DNA of 10,001 nt from Gammaproteobacteria bacterium (GTDB lineage Bacteria; Pseudomonadota; Gammaproteobacteria; UBA9214), in assembly GCA_030635865.1 (NCBI GenBank), contig DAOVYA010000034.1:1-10001 (forward strand), given 5' to 3'. Made by a program: the position numbers and the translations under genes. Under the pieces are notes generated by a model. The model did no database searches. It was not told the DNA's origin and saw nothing but the letters and a program-made list of their open reading frames with translations. Below, in pieces: positions 1 through 6,480 of this stretch. Numbering within the stretch: the first letter of the stretch is position 1; the number at the start of each line of letters is the position of its first letter.

Positions 1-149
1 GTCTCACCCTGAACAACAGTGATGCTGTTGAAAAGAAAGAAGCCGTCAACCTCAGCCTGATGTCTACGGCTGAAGATGACGATGAAGATAATGATGAGGA
101 TGAATTTCCAGGTAACGAGATGACCCCGGACAGGGCAACTGCTAGCTAG
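1..149 (+). CDS. C-terminal end of an unidentified protein with an acidic tail (partial at 5' side)
   Basis: A reading frame open from the left edge (first whole codon at 3) ends in TAG at 147-149 and gives the last 48 residues of a protein. The visible part has no recognisable domain. Its centre is very acidic, a run of Asp/Glu/Asn (about residues 24-34 of the fragment), followed by a short polar tail ending in Ala-Ser. The other two plus-strand frames are closed by stops within the first 20 bases, so this frame is the only candidate. It converges on fdx, so it is not part of the isc operon. In many gammaproteobacteria iscX follows fdx; this gene is on the opposite strand and does not resemble IscX. 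I cannot name the family; whether it is a true gene end depends on sequence outside the window. Confidence 0.5.
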   Translation, partial: LTLNNSDAVEKKEAVNLSLMSTAEDDDEDNDEDEFPGNEMTPDRATAS

Positions 150-160
150 AACCCCAAAAA

Positions 161-357
161 GGCAAACTCGCGCAAAGACGCAAAGGCGCAAAGAAGAACT
201 AAAAATCCTTTGCCACAGAGGGCACAGAGAAATTCATTTGAATTAAATTAAAGAAGCCAAAATGGCTGCATTTAATTGGTTTTCTCTGTGTACTCTGTGC
301 CCTCTGTGGCAAGTTGAATGTGTTTTTTTGGCGCCTTTGCGCCTTTGCGCCTTTGCC
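161..357. repeat. Long imperfect palindromic intergenic repeat (CACAGAGGGCACAGAG / GCGCAAAG type)
   Basis: The two halves are near-complementary. The left arm has three tandem octamers of GCGCAAAG type (170-193, the middle one ACGCAAAG) and then TTGCCACAGAGGGCACAGAG (210-229). The right arm has the complement CTCTGTGCCCTCTGTGGCAA (293-312) and three perfect tandem GCGCCTTT octamers (331-354). The right arm carries one extra CTCTGTGTA-like unit (284-292). The centre is a nested hairpin: AATTAAA/TTTAATT around AGCCA-AAA-TGGCT (252-264). There is no open reading frame and no transposase. Motifs of this kind recur between genes in many bacterial genomes; that is a recollection, not a search. It lies between two convergent genes, so its transcript could fold into a large hairpin and act as a two-way transcription stop. 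That role is inference; a run of T at 323-329 lies inside the right arm. Confidence 0.8.
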
Positions 358-391
358 TACATGGATGTAGGTAAGGGGCGTGAGCAGGAGC
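358..391 (+). repeat. Short repeat module with TACATGGATGTA and GCAGGAGC
   Basis: Immediately after the long palindrome, TACATGGATGTA (358-369) is followed 14 bases later by GCAGGAGC (384-391). The same two blocks, in the same order and with nearly the same spacing, occur on the minus strand in the 51-bp insert at 3525-3575. The sequence between the blocks is only loosely similar. It could be a dispersed small repeat or a chance pairing of short motifs. Confidence 0.4.
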
Positions 392-425
392 GGAAGCTTT
401 GCGCGAGTTGTTCATTTTAAAATAA

Positions 426-764
426 CTAATGGTTCTCGCTCACCATATTGATGGTGTACTTGGGAATCTCGATGACCAGGTCCTGGTCAGCTATAACGGT
501 CTGGCAACTCAAACGCGAGTCAGGGTCCAGCCCCCACGCCTTGTCCAGCAAGTCATCTTCTTCCTCTTCCGATTCGACAAGGGACTCGGCCCCTTCCCGA
601 ATATAGACATGACAGGTCGTACAGGCGCAGGACTTTTCACAAGCATGTTCAATTTCAATACCGTTCTTCAATGCCGCATCGCAGATTGTCGTGCCTGCTT
701 CGACTTCGATAACGGCACCCTCCGGGCATATTTCCTCGTGCGGTAAAAAAATGATCTGTGGCAT
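426..764 (-). CDS. fdx: Isc-type [2Fe-2S] ferredoxin
   Basis: This 112-residue protein is an adrenodoxin-like ferredoxin, a soluble cytoplasmic electron donor for Fe-S cluster assembly on the Isc machinery. The four cluster ligands are visible as Cys42, Cys48, Cys51 (in ACEKSCACTTC) and Cys87 (in SRLSCQ), matching the E. coli Fdx positions, with the extra Cys46 also present. The acidic patch EEEEDDLLDKAWGL (about 66-79) and the C-terminal EIPKYTIN segment are family hallmarks. Length is normal (E. coli about 111). The ATG at 764 gives the conserved MPxIxxLPH start. It is the last gene of the operon, 36 bp after hscA. No iscX follows: a palindromic repeat and a convergent gene lie beyond the stop. 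Identification is very secure by motif and context. Confidence 0.97.
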   Translation of the reverse strand: MPQIIFLPHEEICPEGAVIEVEAGTTICDAALKNGIEIEHACEKSCACTTCHVYIREGAESLVESEEEEDDLLDKAWGLDPDSRLSCQTVIADQDLVIEIPKYTINMVSENH

Positions 765-800
765 AACAATATTGGTCCCGGCACCTGCTACAATAATAAA

Positions 801-2681
801 TTATGAAGACTTGAAGTCATCGACACGATGTCCCGCCATTGCTTCACGAATACTCGCGTTCATACGGCGCTCTACATAGCTGCTACTGGCATTCTCAACC
901 GCCTCGATCGCCTGCTTGATTGCGCGATAATCATCACCCTTGCGCTTTTCTTCAAGCCTTGCTGCTGCAGCATCAATAGCGCGACGCTCGGTATCATCCA
1001 GCAGCCTGTCGCCATCCGCCACCAGGGCTGCGTGCAGCGACTCCAGTACACGGTCCGCCGCTACCTGCTCTTCACGCAGACGGCGGTTATCCCTGTCATC
1101 TCCCGCATGCTCCATGGAGTCCCTGAGCATGGTTTCGATTTCATTATCGCTCAAACCATAGGATGGCTTCACCTCGATACTGCTTTTGACCGATTGCGTC
1201 TGTTCCTCTGCGGTTACACTCAGGAGGCCATCCGCGTCCACCTGGAAGGTCACTTTTATACGCGCCGCACCCGCCACCATTGGCGGAATATCGTGTAATT
1301 CAAATTTTGCAAGCGAGCGGCAATCATCAACCAGATCGCGCTCACCCTGTACAACATGCAATGACATGGCCGTCTGGCCATCCTTGAACGTGGTGAACTC
1401 CTGTGCCCGTGCCGTGGGTATCGTGGTATTTCGCGGGATAATCTTCTCTGCCAGGCCACCCATGGTTTCAATTCCAAGCGACAACGGGATAACATCAAGT
1501 AATAACACCTCTTCATCAGGCTTGTTTCCCACAAGAATGTCCGCCTGGATCGCAGCCCCAACAGCGACCACCCTTTCAGGATCTATATCCTGCATGGGCT
1601 CGGTTGCAAAGAATTCCGTAACCCGTTCACGCACCAGTGGCACCCGGGTTGAACCACCCACCATTACCACGGAGCCGATGTCGCTTGCACGCAAGCCGGC
1701 ATCACGCAAGGCGCGCCGGCAGGGTATAAGGGTTTTTTCCACCAGTGTTCCGGTCAACTCGTTAAACTGTTCGCGTGTCAGGGTGCCGGTCCAGCCTGAA
1801 CCATCCTGCAGGTCCACCCGGATATCTGTTGAATCACTTATCGACAGGGCCTCCTTGGCAGTTCGCGACACCTGCAGCAAGTGCCGCATTTGCACATGAC
1901 CGGCATCCTCTGCGATGACGGCCTGCTGCATTAACCAGTTCGCCAGCAAACGATCGATGTCATCGCCGCCCAGTGCACTATCACCGGCCGTCGACAAAAC
2001 CTCGAAAACACCCTTGTTCAGCTTCAGAATGGAGATATCAAATGTGCCACCACCCAGGTCATAGATGGCAACATGGCCTTCAGCACCCTGGTCGAGGCCG
2101 TAGGCAACAGCTGCCGCCGTCGGCTCATTCAACAGGCGCAGTACATTTAGTCCAGCCAGTCTTCCGGCGTCCCTGGTTGCCTGGCGTTGCGCATCATCAA
2201 AATAGGCAGGCACCGTAATCACCACACCCTGTAACTCACCACCGAGCGTCTCTTCAGCACGCACCTTGAGGACTCGCAGGATCTCGGCTGACACCTCGAC
2301 GGGGCTGACATCCCCGCCTGCTGTGTGTAACAGGGGCATACCGCTTGACCCCGGGACAAACTCATACGGCAGTCGGGTACCGATATGCTTTACATCATCA
2401 ACTCCGCGCCCCATCAGGCGTTTCACAGATGCAATTGTATTCAGAGGATCTTCTGTCGCAGTTTCCAGCGCCGCCTGCCCGACAACCGGTTCTGCATCTG
2501 CAGAATAACGCACAACCGAGGCCAACAGGTGACCGTCATTATTATCCGGCAGGGTCTCCGCCACACCACTGCGCACACTCGCAACCAGCGAGTTGGTTGT
2601 TCCGAGATCAATGCCCGCGGCAAGTCGGTGTTCATGCGGCGCCGTCGACTGACCCGGTTCTGATATTTGCAGTAGTGCCAT
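801..2681 (-). CDS. hscA: Fe-S assembly Hsp70 chaperone HscA
   Basis: This 626-residue specialised Hsp70 uses ATP, with HscB, to release clusters from the scaffold IscU (family knowledge). The ATPase domain shows phosphate motif 1 GIDLGTTNS (23-31), phosphate motif 2 YDLGGGTFD (207-215) and the adenosine motif [10 protein letters not shown] (339-348). The interdomain linker is [12 protein letters not shown] (392-403), followed by the substrate-binding beta domain and a charged helical lid. The start [10 protein letters not shown] and the end (GHRVDDF) match HscA rather than DnaK, which has a longer disordered tail. The ATG at 2681 is preceded by a weak GGA-type ribosome site. The gap to hscB upstream is unusually large (161 bp) because a repeat lies there. 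The gene looks intact, although its client gene iscU is missing from the operon. Confidence 0.98.
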   Translation of the reverse strand: MALLQISEPGQSTAPHEHRLAAGIDLGTTNSLVASVRSGVAETLPDNNDGHLLASVVRYSADAEPVVGQAALETATEDPLNTIASVKRLMGRGVDDVKHIGTRLPYEFVPGSSGMPLLHTAGGDVSPVEVSAEILRVLKVRAEETLGGELQGVVITVPAYFDDAQRQATRDAGRLAGLNVLRLLNEPTAAAVAYGLDQGAEGHVAIYDLGGGTFDISILKLNKGVFEVLSTAGDSALGGDDIDRLLANWLMQQAVIAEDAGHVQMRHLLQVSRTAKEALSISDSTDIRVDLQDGSGWTGTLTREQFNELTGTLVEKTLIPCRRALRDAGLRASDIGSVVMVGGSTRVPLVRERVTEFFATEPMQDIDPERVVAVGAAIQADILVGNKPDEEVLLLDVIPLSLGIETMGGLAEKIIPRNTTIPTARAQEFTTFKDGQTAMSLHVVQGERDLVDDCRSLAKFELHDIPPMVAGAARIKVTFQVDADGLLSVTAEEQTQSVKSSIEVKPSYGLSDNEIETMLRDSMEHAGDDRDNRRLREEQVAADRVLESLHAALVADGDRLLDDTERRAIDAAAARLEEKRKGDDYRAIKQAIEAVENASSSYVERRMNASIREAMAGHRVDDFKSS

Positions 2682-2717
2682 CTGGTATCCGTTTAACTAG
2701 CGTGCAAAGCGCCCTTT

Positions 2718-2860
2718 TCAGGGAATCTCTGATTAATTATAGAACCCCGTCATTGCGAGCGAAGCGAAGCAATCTCATGAATCTGGCAGCGGAGTCAATC
2801 TGAAAGAGATTGCCGCGTCACTGCGTTCCTCGCAATGACGTATTAATCAGAGGTTCCTGA
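2718..2860. repeat. CATTGCGAG-type palindromic element, copy 1, with outer arms
   Basis: The 93-bp core (2748-2840) begins CGTCATTGCGAG and ends CTCGCAATGACG, with inner inverted motifs GCAATCTC (2769-2776) and GAGATTGC (2806-2813). A second, outer pair of arms surrounds it: GGAATCTCTGATTAAT (2722-2737) against ATTAATCAGAGGTTCC (2842-2857), one mismatch in 16, extendable to about 2718-2738 and 2841-2860. It has no coding capacity. Elements starting CGTCATTGCGAG are, from memory, a common non-autonomous intergenic repeat in many bacteria. The right outer arm overlaps the last codons and stop of hscB. In the operon mRNA it would form a long hairpin between hscB and hscA. Confidence 0.85.
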
Positions 2861-3409
2861 GCCAAACTCATCCTCCAGGTCAGCTTCCAGCTCCCTGGCC
2901 TCTTCCTGCAAGCGCCTGAAGAACTGCATTTTGGTCAGGCTGTCTGCCGCGGCATCCAGACTGTCCGCATCCGCCTTGCCAAACTGGCCCTGCAATGTTC
3001 CGACGAGCCTGTCGATGTCTGCAGCAATCCTGTCCATGATCCTGCCAAGCCTGGAAAATGCATCTTCACTGCCACGCACGTCTGCCAGCGCATCCCGCAA
3101 CTCCATCTGCTCTATCAGGAATTCCGTATCACTGGTTGTGTTACGTTCATCATCATGCTCACGGCCATCCAGTTCCAGTAAATAACGCCCGCGCATTAAC
3201 GGGTCTTTCAGGATCCGGTATCCCTCGTTGATTTGCATAGCCTGCTGCATCGAGATACGCCGTTCCTGGTCACTTGCATTGACAAAGCGATCGGGGTGTA
3301 CGTTACGCTGAAGCTCCCGGTAGTTCCGGTCAAGCACCTCCTGGTCCACATCAAATGACTGTGGCAAACCGAAAAGCTCAAAGTGGGTTGTGGGAAAGTC
3401 AGCAGCCAT
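2843..3409 (-). CDS. hscB: Fe-S assembly J-domain co-chaperone HscB (Hsc20)
   Basis: This 188-residue co-chaperone brings IscU to HscA and stimulates its ATPase (family knowledge). An N-terminal J domain carries the HPD motif (residues 38-40, in NVHPDRF), preceded by the HFELFGLP start typical of HscB. The middle has PLMRGRYLLEL and FLIEQMELR, the junction and C-terminal three-helix IscU-binding domain. I prefer the ATG at 3409. A TTG at 3424 in the same frame adds five residues, and neither has a clear ribosome site. The end is odd: after LEDEF the last residues, GSGTSD, come largely from the arm of the adjacent palindromic repeat, whereas E. coli HscB ends near that point. The gene is bracketed by two inverted copies of that repeat, leaving gaps of 207 bp to iscA and 161 bp to hscA. 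Confidence 0.95.
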   Translation of the reverse strand: MAADFPTTHFELFGLPQSFDVDQEVLDRNYRELQRNVHPDRFVNASDQERRISMQQAMQINEGYRILKDPLMRGRYLLELDGREHDDERNTTSDTEFLIEQMELRDALADVRGSEDAFSRLGRIMDRIAADIDRLVGTLQGQFGKADADSLDAAADSLTKMQFFRRLQEEARELEADLEDEFGSGTSD

Positions 3410-3446
3410 ATCAGAAACGCACAAGCCAGGAAAGCCCTTGTTTATT

Positions 3447-3589
3447 CGTCATTGCGAGGAACAAAGTGACGCGGCAATCTCATTCAGATTGACGCCGCTG
3501 CCAGATTCATGAGATTGCTTCGCTGGCCGTTCCCGGCTCCTGCCTCCCACGGCACTTGTACATCCATGTACATCGCGCTCGCAATGACG
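3447..3589. repeat. CATTGCGAG-type palindromic element, copy 2, interrupted by an insert
   Basis: This element begins CGTCATTGCGAGG and ends CTCGCAATGACG. Read on the plus strand it matches the reverse complement of copy 1: the first 78 bases (3447-3524) differ at about 4 positions, and the last 14 (3576-3589) are identical. It is therefore inverted relative to copy 1. Between these parts lies a 51-bp segment (3525-3575) absent from copy 1. The outer GGAACCTCTGATTAAT arms of copy 1 are not seen here. It lies between iscA and hscB, so it would be transcribed as a hairpin within the operon message. Confidence 0.85.
3525..3575 (-). repeat. 51-bp insert in repeat copy 2, similar to 358-391
   Basis: This stretch replaces a single base of the copy 1 core. 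It contains TGTACATCCATGTACA (3557-3572), a near-perfect dyad, and GCTCCTGC (3536-3543). On the minus strand the order TACATGGATGTA then GCAGGAGC matches positions 358-391 beside fdx. It has no open frame. It may be a smaller repeat that landed in a larger one, or a variant sub-module of the element. Confidence 0.55.
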
Positions 3590-3616
3590 GGAATTTTTAA
3601 ATAATGCAGTACTTTC

Positions 3617-3940
3617 CTAGATGTTAAAACTCTCTCCGCACCCGCATTCATCCTTGACGTTGGGGTTGTTGAACTGGAAGCCTTCATTCAAACCTTCCTT
3701 TGCGTAATCCAGTTCGGTCCCATCCAGGTATACCAGGCTCTTTGGATCGACCAGTATCCTGACATTCTGGTCCTCGAAGACGACATCATCATCCTCCACC
3801 TGGTCCGCGTACTCCATGACATAGGCCATTCCGGAACAACCCGTGGTTTTTACACCAAGGCGCAAACCCACGCCCTTGCCACGCTGTTCAAGGAATGACT
3901 TTACGCGTTCTGCCGCAGCAGTTGTCAATGTAATTGCCAT
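3617..3940 (-). CDS. iscA: A-type Fe-S carrier protein IscA
   Basis: This 107-residue HesB/IscA-family protein binds iron or Fe-S clusters and passes them to target proteins, notably for [4Fe-4S] maturation (family knowledge). The three conserved cysteines are Cys35 (in TTGCSGMAY), Cys99 and Cys101 (in ECGCGESF), the same numbers as in E. coli IscA. Length equals E. coli IscA. The start is the ATG at 3940, 10 bp after the iscS stop; the frame remains open further upstream inside iscS, but the family start MAITLT fixes this choice. The usual neighbour on this side is iscU, which is absent, so iscA directly follows iscS. The C-terminal [13 protein letters not shown] is IscA-like rather than ErpA or SufA, though those paralogues are closely related; operon position supports IscA. 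Confidence 0.95.
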   Translation of the reverse strand: MAITLTTAAAERVKSFLEQRGKGVGLRLGVKTTGCSGMAYVMEYADQVEDDDVVFEDQNVRILVDPKSLVYLDGTELDYAKEGLNEGFQFNNPNVKDECGCGESFNI

Positions 3941-3950
3941 CGTGCGCCTG

Positions 3951-5171
3951 CTAGTGTGCTGCCCACTGCACAGAGTCGAGGTCAATGCCCTCTTTGTACA
4001 TATCCCAGAGCGGTGAAAGATCACGTAATTTACCGACCTTTTCCCTGACCCGATCGATAATGTAATCAACTTCCTCTTCCGTCGTGTATCGACCGATGGT
4101 AAAGCGGATGGAACTGTGCGCCAATTCATCGTTCCTGCCCAGCGCCCTGAGTACGTACGAGGGCTCAAGGCTGGAACTGGTACAGGCGGAACCGGAAGAC
4201 ACCGCCATATCCTTGAGCGCCATAATCAGGCTCTCGCCTTCAACATAGTTAAAGCTCGCATTCAGGTTACCGGTAACCCGGTGGTCCAGGTCGCCGTTGA
4301 GGTAGACTTCCTCCATTTCATTCAGGCCATTCCAGAGCCGGTCGCGTAATACCCTGATACGTTCGCCTTCTTCAACCATTTCTTCTTTCGCAATACGAAA
4401 CGCCTCGCCCATGCCAACCAGTTGATGCGTCGCCAGTGTCCCGGAGCGCATACCGCGCTCATGCCCGCCACCGTGCATCTGGGCTTCTACCCGCACCCGC
4501 GGCTTGCGGCGTACATACAGGGCGCCAACACCCTTCGGGCCGTAAATCTTGTGGGCCGAGAAAGACATCAGGTCCACTTTCAGTTTTTCCAGGTCAATCT
4601 CGACCTTGCCGGCACTCTGTGCGGCATCGACGTGATAGATAATCTTGCGCTCACGACAGATTTCACCGATGGTGGCAATGTCCTGGATCACACCGATTTC
4701 GTTATTTACGTGCATGATACTGACCAGGACGGTGTCGTCGCGCAATGCGGCCTTGAATTTCTCGAGATCAAGCAGACCGTTTGGTTCCGGATCCAGGTAA
4801 GTGACTTCAAAGCCCTCGCGCTCCAGCTGGCGGCAGGTATCCAGTACGGCCTTGTGTTCAGTCTTCAGGGTTACGATGTGTTTGCCTTTCTTCTGATAGA
4901 AATGCGCAGCACCCTTGATGGCGAGGTTATCGGACTCGGTCGCGCCCGATGTCCAGACTATTTCCTTCGGGTTGGCATTAATCAATTGCGCCACATGGGA
5001 ACGCGCCAGCTCTACGGCCGCTTCCGCTTTCCAGCCGAACTCGTGCGAACGTGATGCAGGGTTGCCAAACTGCCCCTGTCGTGTCAGGTAAGTGCACATC
5101 AACTTCGCCACACGCTCGTCTACGGGCGTAGTCGCCGAATAATCCATGTAAATAGGTATGCTAATGTTCAT
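3951..5171 (-). CDS. iscS: Cysteine desulfurase IscS
   Basis: This 406-residue PLP enzyme converts cysteine to alanine and holds the sulfur as a persulfide for Fe-S clusters, tRNA thiolation and other uses. The PLP lysine is Lys208 (in [12 protein letters not shown]) and the catalytic loop cysteine is Cys330 (in [10 protein letters not shown]). The glycine-rich [12 protein letters not shown] stretch (234-245) and the HVNNEIG segment also match the family. The C-terminal tail ([16 protein letters not shown]) is full length; in E. coli this end of the protein forms the IscU docking site, so it appears kept here. The ATG at 5171 has an AGGG-type ribosome site about 7 bases upstream. The gene lies 35 bp after iscR. 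It is the class I (IscS/NifS) type, not SufS. No sign of damage is visible. Confidence 0.98.
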   Translation of the reverse strand: MNISIPIYMDYSATTPVDERVAKLMCTYLTRQGQFGNPASRSHEFGWKAEAAVELARSHVAQLINANPKEIVWTSGATESDNLAIKGAAHFYQKKGKHIVTLKTEHKAVLDTCRQLEREGFEVTYLDPEPNGLLDLEKFKAALRDDTVLVSIMHVNNEIGVIQDIATIGEICRERKIIYHVDAAQSAGKVEIDLEKLKVDLMSFSAHKIYGPKGVGALYVRRKPRVRVEAQMHGGGHERGMRSGTLATHQLVGMGEAFRIAKEEMVEEGERIRVLRDRLWNGLNEMEEVYLNGDLDHRVTGNLNASFNYVEGESLIMALKDMAVSSGSACTSSSLEPSYVLRALGRNDELAHSSIRFTIGRYTTEEEVDYIIDRVREKVGKLRDLSPLWDMYKEGIDLDSVQWAAH

Positions 5172-5206
5172 TCAAGTACCCTGGTTCATTCCTGCAGCCG
5201 TTGCTC

Positions 5207-5683
5207 TCAGGCCACCGTTTTGCTCAATCCGGGGTGGGTCGGCATTACACCGCTTTGCTGTCGACGCACCACCGCGTTAACCCTGTCACGTTCAAGAAAG
5301 CTGGCCAGCGTAATACCCTCGAGAAAATCAAAGATCTTTTTGCCGAGCTTGTCCCATAGTTCGTGTGTCAGACAACGCTCGCCATCCTGGCAATTTTCAT
5401 TACCCTCGCACGAAGTCGCATCAATACCCTCGCCAATGGCATTGATTATCATGGCGACTGATATCTCTTCCGGCGTCCGGGACAGCCGGTAACCGCCACC
5501 GGGACCCCGTAAACCCTCTACCAGCCCGTTTTTTTTCAAACGCGCAAATAACTGCTCAAGGTATGACAGCGAAATACCCTGTGTCTCGGATATATCCGCC
5601 AGGGTGACAGGACCTCCCTCATAGTGGATCGCAAGATCCAGCATGGCTGTCACTGCATAACGTCCCTTGGTTGATAACCGCAT
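5207..5683 (-). CDS. iscR: Rrf2-family Fe-S sensing repressor IscR
   Basis: This 158-residue DNA-binding regulator senses Fe-S status. With a [2Fe-2S] cluster it represses the isc operon; without it, it binds a second class of sites and can activate suf genes (E. coli knowledge). The winged-helix N terminus is MRLSTKGRYAVTAMLDLA, followed by the recognition helix region GISLSYLEQLFARLKKNGLV and PGGGYRL. Cluster ligands are Cys92, Cys98, Cys104 and His107, the same numbers as in E. coli. I start at the ATG at 5683 because MRLSTKGRYAV is the conserved family start; an in-frame extension to 5719 adds 12 unrelated residues. First gene of the operon, 35 bp before iscS. An operator and promoter upstream (5726-5781) fit autoregulation. 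Confidence 0.97.
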   Translation of the reverse strand: MRLSTKGRYAVTAMLDLAIHYEGGPVTLADISETQGISLSYLEQLFARLKKNGLVEGLRGPGGGYRLSRTPEEISVAMIINAIGEGIDATSCEGNENCQDGERCLTHELWDKLGKKIFDFLEGITLASFLERDRVNAVVRRQQSGVMPTHPGLSKTVA

Positions 5684-5725
5684 AACCGCTGTCCACCCGC
5701 CTGCTTCAAGACAGGCCAATCGCTA

Positions 5726-5750
5726 ATAACCTAGTAAATTACTCAGGTAC
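5726..5750 (-). promoter_or_regulatory. Probable Type 1 IscR operator upstream of iscR
   Basis: On the minus strand the 25 bases read GTACCTGAGTA, then ATT, then TACTAGGTTAT, an imperfect dyad. The layout matches the E. coli Type 1 consensus as I remember it (ATASYYGACTR-www-YAGTCRRSTAT), with about five deviations. It lies just downstream of the predicted -10 box and covers the expected transcription start, where bound IscR would block RNA polymerase. The function is inferred from sequence and position. Confidence 0.65.
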
Positions 5751-5752
5751 TA

Positions 5753-5781
5753 ATTATGAGGGAGTTCTGCGAAACTGGCAA
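5753..5781 (-). promoter_or_regulatory. Predicted sigma-70 type promoter of the isc operon
   Basis: Minus strand: a -35 box TTGCCA (5776-5781) and a -10 box CATAAT (5753-5758) are separated by 17 bases. Each box deviates at one or two positions from consensus. It lies about 70 bp upstream of the iscR start and directly abuts the IscR operator. It is the best promoter-like sequence in the 143 bp between yqiB and iscR. Confidence 0.6.
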
Positions 5782-5814
5782 GTTCTGAAACCTGCCTAGA
5801 AGAGATATACGGAG

Positions 5815-5834
5815 TGGAAAAATCCTTCAGGATT
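5815..5834 (-). terminator. Possible weak intrinsic terminator after yqiB
   Basis: On the minus strand AATCCT-GA-AGGATT runs straight into a run of T (complement of 5817-5822). The yqiB stop codon lies inside the hairpin. The stem is only 6 bp, with a very small loop and few G-C pairs, so it may be weak or not functional. If it works, it separates yqiB from the isc promoter. Confidence 0.35.
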
Positions 5835-6348
5835 CGACAATAAGTCGCGATTGCTCAACGATTTCCGGAATATCATCTGTTGGCAGGATAATCCGTCCCG
5901 GAATAAAGCGGTGACCTTGCATCAGGCTGTATCCCAGCCACTTCTGCAAGAAACGGTTCATGCGCCATTTCTCGGTCAGTGAATAGCTGTTATACATCCT
6001 GTTGTAAACGGCATTGCGGAAGCCTCGCCGCCGACCACAGGAAATGACCTCACAGACCTGCGCATCATGATACATGCGTACGCGCATGTCCGGTGCAGGA
6101 AAGCGGCCTTCCCTGTCATTAAAGTAGTAAGTCAGGTTAAAGGTTGTGGTGAATTTACAGCGTTCGGTGATACGTACATGCAGGTCCAGCGCACCGGCAA
6201 CCCTGGAAATCATCTCGTCCGGTACTGCATCGAGATCGGGCACCAGGTTTCGCAACCTGATGTAGCTGCATTCATACAATTCCATTAAACCCGCAAAGTT
6301 TTTTGTCGGGATTCCATGATGCAAAAATTGTCTTACTGTACAGTGCAT
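5827..6348 (-). CDS. yqiB: DUF1249 family protein (YqiB-like)
   Basis: This protein of 173 residues has unknown function. It resembles E. coli YqiB (about 140 residues from memory): an opening FAGLMELYECSYIRLRNLVPDL block, a middle beta-rich block with FTTTFNLTYYF and the most conserved stretch MRVRMYHDAQVCEVISC, then a block ending WRMNRFLQKWLGYSLMQGH. No signal peptide or membrane segment is visible, so a cytoplasmic protein is likely. I use the ATG at 6348. A TTG at 6354 in the same frame adds two residues. Neither has a clear ribosome site, and the family core begins about 20 residues in, so a later start is possible. In E. coli yqiB sits beside nudF and cpdA, not isc, so the position here tells little. 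It is divergent from glcD. Confidence 0.8.
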   Translation of the reverse strand: MHCTVRQFLHHGIPTKNFAGLMELYECSYIRLRNLVPDLDAVPDEMISRVAGALDLHVRITERCKFTTTFNLTYYFNDREGRFPAPDMRVRMYHDAQVCEVISCGRRRGFRNAVYNRMYNSYSLTEKWRMNRFLQKWLGYSLMQGHRFIPGRIILPTDDIPEIVEQSRLIVES

Positions 6349-6480
6349 ATTCAAATCATATCATTGTTGAGCGAGTTCAAAATCAGCCTTGCAGCCCCTT
6401 GAATGGTAGTATTTCAACCACTATCGGCGATAATAAACATATCTTGACCAGACTTACACGGTTGACAATTCATCTTATTC

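Noticed and set aside
161..357. CRISPR array from the repeated CACAGAG and GCGCCTTT units
   Set aside because: The units are tandem without spacers and arranged as a palindrome; no cas genes are present.
2748..3589. Composite transposon carrying hscB between inverted repeats
   Set aside because: The repeats contain no transposase, and the enclosed gene is a native isc member in its usual order; independent insertion of two small elements is simpler.
3484..3687. A 67-codon minus-strand reading frame between iscA and hscB
   Set aside because: It consists of the 3' part of iscA in another frame plus the palindromic repeat; a similar peptide appears in the other repeat copy, so it is repeat-derived translation and not a gene.
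4422..5054. A 210-codon plus-strand frame antisense to iscS
   Set aside because: It lies wholly opposite a well-conserved gene and shows no recognisable family; a shadow frame caused by codon bias.
5684..5719. Longer iscR start adding 12 residues
   Set aside because: MRLSTKGRYAV is the conserved IscR N terminus, and the extension would run close to the predicted promoter and operator.
6462..6467. A perfect TTGACA as the -35 box of glcD
   Set aside because: It is only 13 bases before the glcD ATG, so the -10 box would fall inside the coding sequence. TTGACC at 6444-6449 has no convincing -10 partner either. I could not place the glcDEF promoter in 6349-6480.
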